The position numbers and the translations under genes were made by a program. From Poriferisodalis sp022821985 (lineage in GTDB: Bacteria; Actinomycetota; Acidimicrobiia; Acidimicrobiales; Poriferisodalaceae), in the NCBI RefSeq assembly GCF_965219595.1, contig NZ_OZ244781.1, forward strand, positions 1,426,001 through 1,490,000: a DNA stretch of 64,000 nt, read 5' to 3'. The notes below the pieces were generated by a model, which ran no database searches, was not told where the DNA came from, and saw only the letters and a list, made by a program, of their open reading frames with translations. Positions 59,048-64,000 of the stretch are shown here, piece by piece (position 1 is the first letter of the stretch; every line of letters begins with the position of its first letter).

Positions 59048-60316
59048 CTAGCGCTGGCTGAGCGTCGCGTAGAGCTCCAGCAGTGCTTCGGCGTGGGCCT
59101 CAGGGCTGAATGGTGCCGGCGCCGCAGCGCTTGATGCGGCCGAGGCGGCGAGGTTTGACTGCAGGGCCTTGGTGAGCGCCTCCGCAAGAGCGTCGGCGTC
59201 GTCGGTTGGCACCAAACAGCCATTCACGCCATCGCTGATCAGTTGAGGCGCAGCGCCCACGGCGGTGGCGACTACGGGTCGGCCTGCAGCGAGAGCCTCC
59301 GCGGTGATCATGCCGAAGCCTTCCCGCCGGCTCGGCACGCACACCAGTCGGGCCCGCCGGTACCACTCGCCGACCTCGCTAGGCGCCACGGCTCCAGTGA
59401 AGGTTGCCTTCACGTCGCGTCGCAGTGCCAGCGCCTCGAGCAGAACGCGATCGGGTCCGTCGCCCACGATGGCCAGCTCGGGTCGTTCGGATGGCGGCAT
59501 GAGCGCCACAGCCTCGATCATCACATCGAAGCCCTTCTCGGCCATGAGACGGCCGAGGGCGACGATTGGCCCGTCAGCCGGTGTCGGCGTAGCCGGCCCG
59601 AGCCGGTCGACGCCCACCGGCATCGACACAACCTGCAGCAGCGGTGCCGATGGCCGTACCGCTCGTGCGATGTCGGACAGCGGCTGTAACACCCTCGATC
59701 GCGTCGGGGGTCGCTCGGCGCCGTCGTCGGCGCGAGACCGGGGCCGCCCCCCACCGCGTCGCTGCACCAGCGACGACGCCCAGTCACTCAGCTGCGCGGA
59801 CACCGTGACCACAGCACTTGCGTGGCGCAGCACCCGCCGCGCCAGCCACCGGTGGACCGCGTTCGTAGTGACTGCAGCGTCGGAGCCGTGGACGTGCACC
59901 ACGCTGGCCGTCTGCCGTCCCGCAAGCGCAGCGGCAGCAACGGCCACCAGCCCGCAGGGAAACCACCAGTGGCCGTGAATCACTGCGCCGGTACCCGAGC
60001 GGCGACGTGCCTGGCGTGCTGCGGCCAGCGTCAGCCGGGCGATCATCGGGACGACCCACAGCGCTGACAATCCGGAAAAGACCCGGTAGCTCTCGCCTAG
60101 CGCTACCCGTGCTTCGATCCGGCGGGGGGCGAAGCGCACTCTGTGCACCTCGATGTCGCCCACCACGTGGCGGCGCGGCGCATCGGGGTGAGCGGGGCAC
60201 ACCACCGTCACCTCGGCACCTGCACTGGCCAGCGCCCGTGCGTGATCGAGCAGGAAGGGCTTGTGATGATCGTCCAGCGACGTCGGAAACCCCGGTGCAA
60301 CCAACACCACACGCAC
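59048..60316 (-). CDS. Glycosyltransferase family 4 protein
   Basis: 422 residues from a GTG at 60316. It has GT-B fold landmarks: an N-terminal PGFPTSLDDHHKPFLLDHARALASAGAEVTVV, a HGHWWFPCGL segment, PIVALGRLMAEKGFDVMIEA and the C-terminal EGFGMITAEALAAGRPVVAT (E-x7-E motif). It would transfer a sugar from a nucleotide donor to a lipid or glycan. It is convergent with sucD and divergent from the flippase-like gene, with which it may share a cell-envelope role. Confidence 0.9.
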   Translation of the reverse strand: MRVVLVAPGFPTSLDDHHKPFLLDHARALASAGAEVTVVCPAHPDAPRRHVVGDIEVHRVRFAPRRIEARVALGESYRVFSGLSALWVVPMIARLTLAAARQARRRSGTGAVIHGHWWFPCGLVAVAAAALAGRQTASVVHVHGSDAAVTTNAVHRWLARRVLRHASAVVTVSAQLSDWASSLVQRRGGGRPRSRADDGAERPPTRSRVLQPLSDIARAVRPSAPLLQVVSMPVGVDRLGPATPTPADGPIVALGRLMAEKGFDVMIEAVALMPPSERPELAIVGDGPDRVLLEALALRRDVKATFTGAVAPSEVGEWYRRARLVCVPSRREGFGMITAEALAAGRPVVATAVGAAPQLISDGVNGCLVPTDDADALAEALTKALQSNLAASAASSAAAPAPFSPEAHAEALLELYATLSQR

Positions 60317-60384
60317 CCGCCCAGTCTCGCAGCGGTCCTGCTTGGAGCCGTTCCGTCGACGCTCCGGGTGGCTCGCTGGGACCC

Positions 60385-60393
60385 CGGTACGCT
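60385..60393 (+). promoter_or_regulatory. Leaderless promoter element before the 24-codon leader ORF
   Basis: CGGTACGCT; TACGCT (60388-60393) ends seven bases before the ATG at 60401. It matches the CGGTA(C/G)(C/G)CT element. Confidence 0.4.
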
Positions 60394-60400
60394 CGGCGGG

Positions 60401-60475
60401 ATGCCGGCCGGGTGCCAGATGTGCCGGGAACGCCGGACCTGGCTGATGCGCAGCATCACGAGCGTGCAGCCGTGA
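60401..60475 (+). CDS. 24-residue leader peptide ORF with a CxxC motif
   Basis: Reads MPAGCQMCRERRTWLMRSIT and four more residues, ending at a TGA that overlaps the GTG of the membrane-protein gene (GTGA). It starts as a leaderless ORF after a -10 element. The stop-start overlap would couple its translation to that of the downstream gene, so it may be a regulatory leader sensitive to metal or redox state (Cys5, Cys8). It could also be chance. Confidence 0.4.
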   Translation: MPAGCQMCRERRTWLMRSITSVQP

Positions 60476-61467
60476 GCGGATCGAACGGCAGCATCGCCGA
60501 ACGGCAGCGATCCGGCACTGCCGTAAGGTGGACGCTGAGCTTGGCGACTGCGGCGATGATCGTCTGGCTGGCCGTCCGCTACTGGGACGACCTGCGCCAG
60601 ATCGACCTACAGGTGGATGCCATCGGGCTGGTGGCCGCTGTCATCGTGTCGATGACCGCAACCTGGTGCCTGGCACTCGGATGGCGGGAGCTCATCGGCG
60701 GCTACGGCACGCCGCTGACGCAAGGCCCGGCGCTGCGCGTCTGGATGCTGTCCCAGGCAACGCGCTACCTGCCGAGCGGGCTGGTGCCAGTGGTCGCCCG
60801 TGCCGGCCTGGCCGCCCCGCTGGGCGTGAACCGGGCCGCAGCCGGCGCGTCGGTGATCGTGGAAACAGCCACGCTGGTTGGCTGGGCGGCAGTCTTCGCT
60901 GCGCTGTGGGCACCGGCCGACTGGCTGGGCACTGCAGGGGGCTGGCTCGCACGCATCGTGATCGGCGTCGGCGCAGCCGCCGGCCTGGTGACGCTGCCGT
61001 GGACATTGGCGGGCGCTGGGGGGTGGTGGCGCCGCATCGACGGACTGATGCAGCGGGTGGTTGTGCTGCGATGGCTGTCGGGGCGGATGCAGACCGACGC
61101 GCTCAACGCCGAGCGGCCAGCCGTGTGGCGAGCCGTATTCATCTACGGACTGGCAGTGGCGCAGCGTCTCATGGCCTCGGTATTGCTCGCCGCTGCGCTG
61201 CTTGCCGCCGGCGGCGCCGACATCTGGCTGATTGCCGGGGCGACCGCGGCAGGCATCGTCGTGGGCATGGTCGGCATCACGCCGGCAGGGCTCGGCGTGC
61301 GCGAGGTCGTGGTTGCGGCACTGCTGGCCGAGCGCTTCGGGGTCGGCGATGCCGCGGCCTTCGCCATTGCAGTGCGGGTGCTGGAGTTCGCCCATGAACT
61401 GGTGATGCTCCCGCTCGCGGCCGCGGCCGGTCGACGGCGTGGCTCCGATCATGCCGAACCGTCGTGA
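60472..61467 (+). CDS. Flippase-like integral membrane protein (lysylphosphatidylglycerol synthase TM region / AglD family)
   Basis: 331 residues from the GTG at 60472, with about eight hydrophobic segments. SQATRYLPSGLVPVVARAGLAA and the late GMVGITPAGLGVREVVVAALL are signatures of the UPF0104/LPG-synthase TM family, whose members move lipid-linked glycans or phospholipids. The GTG overlaps the leader ORF stop. It faces the divergent GT4 glycosyltransferase, so a shared role in glycolipid synthesis is plausible. Confidence 0.85.
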   Translation: MSGSNGSIAERQRSGTAVRWTLSLATAAMIVWLAVRYWDDLRQIDLQVDAIGLVAAVIVSMTATWCLALGWRELIGGYGTPLTQGPALRVWMLSQATRYLPSGLVPVVARAGLAAPLGVNRAAAGASVIVETATLVGWAAVFAALWAPADWLGTAGGWLARIVIGVGAAAGLVTLPWTLAGAGGWWRRIDGLMQRVVVLRWLSGRMQTDALNAERPAVWRAVFIYGLAVAQRLMASVLLAAALLAAGGADIWLIAGATAAGIVVGMVGITPAGLGVREVVVAALLAERFGVGDAAAFAIAVRVLEFAHELVMLPLAAAAGRRRGSDHAEPS

Positions 61468-61545
61468 GGCGGCGACGCGCACGACGAGCTGATCCTGTAC
61501 GAATGGACACAGGCGGCCGATGCCGCTGCCGAACGGAGTCACGCC

Positions 61546-62073
61546 ATGCCGGAGCCATCGTCGGAGGCCCACCCCGAGGAGAACTACGAAGACGTCACGG
61601 TGTACGACCTCGACGCCGACGTCGAGGAACAGCTGCTGCTGGCGCACAACGAGTGCACTTTCATCTGGGCGAACCGCGAGGGCTGGCCCGTCGGCGTGAT
61701 CATGTCGTACGTCTGGCGCGACGGCCGCTTCTGGCTGACAGCGTCGAGCCAGCGAGCGCGCATCAGTGCTGTGCGACGTGATCCGCGGGTGTGCGTCGTG
61801 GTCACCAGCACCGGCTCGCCGATGCCGCGCAACAAGGCGATCACGTGGAAGGGCACATGCACGGTCCACGACGACGCCGAGACCAAGGCTTGGTTTTATC
61901 CGGCGCTCGCCGAGGCGCTCTGGCCGGGCAACGAAGCGGGCCAGGCCGCGTTCGTCTCGTTCCTCGACTCGCCCCGGTGGGTGATCCTCGAGGTGGAGCC
62001 GACCCAGCGCATCGGCTACGACGGCTCGAAGATGGCCAAGGCCACCTCCCGCTGGCTCGCTTCGCGCAGCTAG
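61546..62073 (+). CDS. Pyridoxamine 5'-phosphate oxidase-like FMN-binding protein
   Basis: 175 residues with the split-barrel fold of the PNPOx-like family (ECTFIWANREGWPVGVIMSYVWRDGRFWLTASSQRARISAVRRDPRVCVVV). A CGGAGT lies eight bases before the ATG. Family members bind FMN, F420 or haem, and actinobacterial ones are often F420-dependent. The cofactor cannot be fixed here. Confidence 0.83.
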   Translation: MPEPSSEAHPEENYEDVTVYDLDADVEEQLLLAHNECTFIWANREGWPVGVIMSYVWRDGRFWLTASSQRARISAVRRDPRVCVVVTSTGSPMPRNKAITWKGTCTVHDDAETKAWFYPALAEALWPGNEAGQAAFVSFLDSPRWVILEVEPTQRIGYDGSKMAKATSRWLASRS

Positions 62074-62127
62074 CGCTGACTGTGCTGTCGCTTCCAGCCG
62101 TCGCTGACTGTGCTTGATGGTTCCAGC
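62074..62127. repeat. Tandem repeat between convergent genes (28-base offset)
   Basis: CGCTGACTGTGCT...TTCCAGC occurs at 62074-62098 and again at 62102-62127, in the short gap between two convergent stop codons. Confidence 0.65.
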
Positions 62128-62139
62128 TAACGCTGGAAC
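62120..62139. terminator. Hairpin at the convergent 3' ends
   Basis: GTTCCAGC and GCTGGAAC form a perfect eight-base stem with a TAAC loop. It includes the stop codon of the Rieske oxygenase gene and can serve as a two-way terminator. Confidence 0.5.
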
Positions 62140-63347
62140 GAAGTCTCCGCACCGGTGAAGAGGTTGGCGAAATCGTCGTCGGTCTCTGCGGCCACGAGGC
62201 GATCGACCCAACCGTGGAACCGCTGACCGCCGGCCTCGTTGCGACCGAAGAAGAACTCGGTCTTGGCGCCGGTCTTCACGGCCCGCTGGATCCGGTTGCC
62301 GTTGTAGTAGTCCTCGTCGCGCACCACGTGCAGCAGGAAGGCCTTCTGGGCGTCGATCAGTCCTTCGAGCTGCTCGGAGAGCTCGAATGCGGCGAGGAAA
62401 TGCTGGACCGTGCGAGACGTGTCGGGAGTGTCGCCGGGGAACAGCGTCGAGATCATGTACATCCGCCCGCCGCCTGGGACTTCGTCGGCGCCCACACCGA
62501 ACCCGGCGACCGAGGCGTGCGGGAAGATCGTCCACACGCCGTCGGTGAGCAGGTCGGCGGGCCAATCGTCCTCGGGGAGGCTGTCGAGCGCCAGGAACCG
62601 GCGGTCGGGCGAGGTCACCCGCTGGTGCGGACCCCACGCGTCGTAGATGGCCTTGTTGGAGTAGCCGGGCCCGAACGTTTCGCGGTGCAGGATCGGCAGG
62701 TGATAGAAGTCGAGATAGCCGTCGTAGGCCACCTTCCAGTTCGGCCCGTCGACGGCTTGGCTGCCCACGTAGGCACAGCTCGCGAATTCATGATGGGCCA
62801 GCATCTCGCCGTAGCCGCAGAGGTAGGCGTCGATGTCGAAGGGCGCCCCCGGGGTCAAGGCGCCGAAGATGATGCCGGCTCGCTCGGCGACGGGCAGCGG
62901 CGTGAGGCCGTGGCAGTCCGGGTCGAGGTCGCCGAATTCCTCACGGTCGAGAATGCCGACCAGCCGACCCTCGCTGTCGTAGCTCCACGCGTGGTACGGG
63001 CAGGTGAAGCGGCGGGCTGTGCCGGTTCCTTCCGGCACGACGATCGAGCCGCGGTGGCTGCACATGTTGACGAACGCGCGCATCTGGCCGTCGGCGCCGC
63101 GTGACAGCAGGACAGGCACGCCCGCTACCTCCAGCGCCTTGTAGTTGCGGCGCTCGGGCAGCTCGCAGGTGAAGCCCAGCGCCAGGGGAGTGCGCTTGAA
63201 CACCCGCTCCATCTCGAGTTGCCAGCGATCGGGGTCGTAGTAGTTGGATGCCGGCACTCGGCCGATGCCGCCGGCCAACGGCACCGTTCCGGCGCGGGCG
63301 TGCCGGAGCGTCCTGCGTGTGAGTTCGACAAGCGTCTCGCGGCTCAT
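62127..63347 (-). CDS. Rieske non-haem iron oxygenase, alpha subunit
   Basis: 406 residues from the ATG at 63347. The Rieske centre is Cys96-Ser-His98 and Cys116-Pro-Tyr-His119. The mononuclear iron site is in DGYLDFYHLPILHRETFG. Such oxygenases hydroxylate or demethylate aromatic and other ring compounds with electrons from a reductase, which is not adjacent. The VOC protein gene is divergent, 47 bases away. Substrate unknown. Confidence 0.9.
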   Translation of the reverse strand: MSRETLVELTRRTLRHARAGTVPLAGGIGRVPASNYYDPDRWQLEMERVFKRTPLALGFTCELPERRNYKALEVAGVPVLLSRGADGQMRAFVNMCSHRGSIVVPEGTGTARRFTCPYHAWSYDSEGRLVGILDREEFGDLDPDCHGLTPLPVAERAGIIFGALTPGAPFDIDAYLCGYGEMLAHHEFASCAYVGSQAVDGPNWKVAYDGYLDFYHLPILHRETFGPGYSNKAIYDAWGPHQRVTSPDRRFLALDSLPEDDWPADLLTDGVWTIFPHASVAGFGVGADEVPGGGRMYMISTLFPGDTPDTSRTVQHFLAAFELSEQLEGLIDAQKAFLLHVVRDEDYYNGNRIQRAVKTGAKTEFFFGRNEAGGQRFHGWVDRLVAAETDDDFANLFTGAETSFQR

Positions 63348-63394
63348 CCGGACACCCCCTGCGCGAGTATGGCCGCGTTCGGGAGGATTGACCG

Positions 63395-63877
63395 ATGATC
63401 GACTACCAGCGGCTCTTCCACACGGGGATCCGGGTGCCAGACCTCGATGCGGCGATGGCAGAGATGGGCGACACGCTGGCCGTGAGCTGGGCGTCGGTGC
63501 AGCACAACGCAACGCAGCAGGTGTGGACGCCGCAGCAGGGCCTCCAATCGGTCGAGCTGACCTTCACCTACTCGTGCGAAGGGCCCCAGCATCTTGAGCT
63601 GCTGCAGGGCGAGCCGGGCACGATCTGGGACGGCTCGGACGACCCGGGGGTCCATCACGTGGGCGTGTGGGTCGACGACGTGGCTGCGGAGACCGAGCGC
63701 TGCCTGGGGGCCGGCTGGCACGTTGCAGCAGCGTCCGCGCCGCCCGACGACGGCTACGGCGTGTTCTCCTACGTCGTGCCCCCGAGCGGGCCGATAGTCG
63801 AGCTGGTCTGGTCGGCGATCGAGCCGCGCTTCGAGTCGTGGTGGTCAGGCGGAAGGCTCGGCAGCGAGCGCGACTGA
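63395..63877 (+). CDS. VOC (glyoxalase/dioxygenase) superfamily protein
   Basis: 160 residues with two halves of the vicinal oxygen chelate fold: RLFHTGIRVPDLDAAMAEMG at the start, HLELLQGEPGTIW in the middle, HHVGVWVDDVAAETERCL and PIVELVW at the end. Metal-ligand candidates are His9, Glu67, His89 and a late Glu. GGGAGG precedes the ATG. It is divergent from the Rieske gene; a shared catabolic pathway is inference. Confidence 0.85.
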   Translation: MIDYQRLFHTGIRVPDLDAAMAEMGDTLAVSWASVQHNATQQVWTPQQGLQSVELTFTYSCEGPQHLELLQGEPGTIWDGSDDPGVHHVGVWVDDVAAETERCLGAGWHVAAASAPPDDGYGVFSYVVPPSGPIVELVWSAIEPRFESWWSGGRLGSERD

Positions 63878-63881
63878 GAGC

Positions 63882-64000
63882 TCAGTCAGCGCTGCCGTTC
63901 TCGCGCGTGCCCACGCCCGCGGCGCCCTCCGATGCAACAGCCACCGCACCCGTCGAACGGTCGATGCGCGGCCCCAACCTGTTGAAGTACAGCTCGTAGA
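63882..64000 (-). CDS. C-terminal end of an unidentified gene (partial, 5' end outside window)
   Basis: A minus-strand frame stays open from the right edge to a TGA at 63882-63884 and encodes YELYFNRLGPRIDRSTGAVA and about 18 more residues, ending GTRENGSAD. The first part looks like the end of a folded protein followed by a disordered tail. It was not recognised. It converges on the VOC gene with a four-base gap. Confidence 0.5.
   Translation of the reverse strand, partial: YELYFNRLGPRIDRSTGAVAVASEGAAGVGTRENGSAD

Overview
The window is high-GC DNA with dense, often overlapping genes (ATGA/GTGA/TGATG junctions), many GTG starts, zinc-type S14 and L36, and several genes whose start codon lies only 6-7 bases after a TAnnnT -10 box, as in leaderless actinobacterial mRNAs. 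Together with the gene order (ribosomal superoperon, then rplM-rpsI-glmM, a GlmS-like gene, acpS-nnr-alr-tsaE-tsaB-rimI-tsaD-groES-groEL-guaA) this points to an Actinomycetota chromosome, probably class Acidimicrobiia. The class assignment is inference; no rRNA or tRNA gene was seen to confirm it.

Layout. 1-2.4 kb (minus): a molybdenum hydroxylase operon of the CO/xanthine dehydrogenase family (M-S-L order), with the large subunit cut by the left edge. 2.6-8.0 kb (plus): an NADP-dependent reductase, then a tightly coupled four-gene unit of a fatty-acid-hydroxylase-fold membrane enzyme, a GH3-type acyl-acid amido synthetase, an enolase-superfamily enzyme and a small membrane protein, possibly an undescribed pathway for amino-acid-conjugated acids. 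8.0-23.2 kb (plus): the ribosomal superoperon from rplC to rplQ with secY, adk and rpoA, starting without rpsJ behind a leader holding a long hairpin and three phased hairpins, and lacking map and infA. 23.2-32.7 kb: a metabolic interlude (RraA-like protein, acyl-ACP desaturase, a membrane protein with its winged-helix regulator and palindromic operator, Fe-superoxide dismutase, an M16 peptidase lipoprotein, inverted truA, an amidohydrolase) separating rplQ from rplM-rpsI.

32.8-48.9 kb (plus): rplM-rpsI-glmM, a leaderless 1,218-residue GlmS-like protein, and genes for acyl carrier protein activation, NAD(P)HX repair, D-alanine and tRNA t6A synthesis; then groES-groEL under a perfect CIRCE operator, and guaA. 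48.9-53.2 kb is accessory DNA. The 3' end of guaA is repeated 745 bases downstream around an XRE regulator gene, and a relE-like toxin remnant, a RecB-type PD-(D/E)XK protein, an AAA_14/DUF4143 ATPase and a set of three 15-base direct repeats spaced exactly 23 bases follow. 53.3-64 kb returns to housekeeping and catabolic genes (argJ, pcrA/uvrD, sucC-sucD, a GT4 glycosyltransferase, a flippase-like membrane protein behind a 24-residue leader ORF, a PNPOx-like protein, a Rieske oxygenase, a VOC protein).

The most unusual signals are: (i) two places (rpsS/rplV and adk/rpmJ) where the 3' end of a gene is tandemly duplicated to give an ATGA-coupled mini-ORF encoding a second copy of the C-terminal peptide; (ii) a 51-base repeat present once between glmM and the GlmS-like gene and once, inverted, in frame inside nnr; (iii) the oversized GlmS; (iv) the GH3/enolase operon; (v) the 23-base-phased repeat array in the accessory region; and (vi) a recurring CGGTA(C/G)(C/G)CT promoter element. 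Proposed functions of the accessory and metabolic clusters are inference from protein families.
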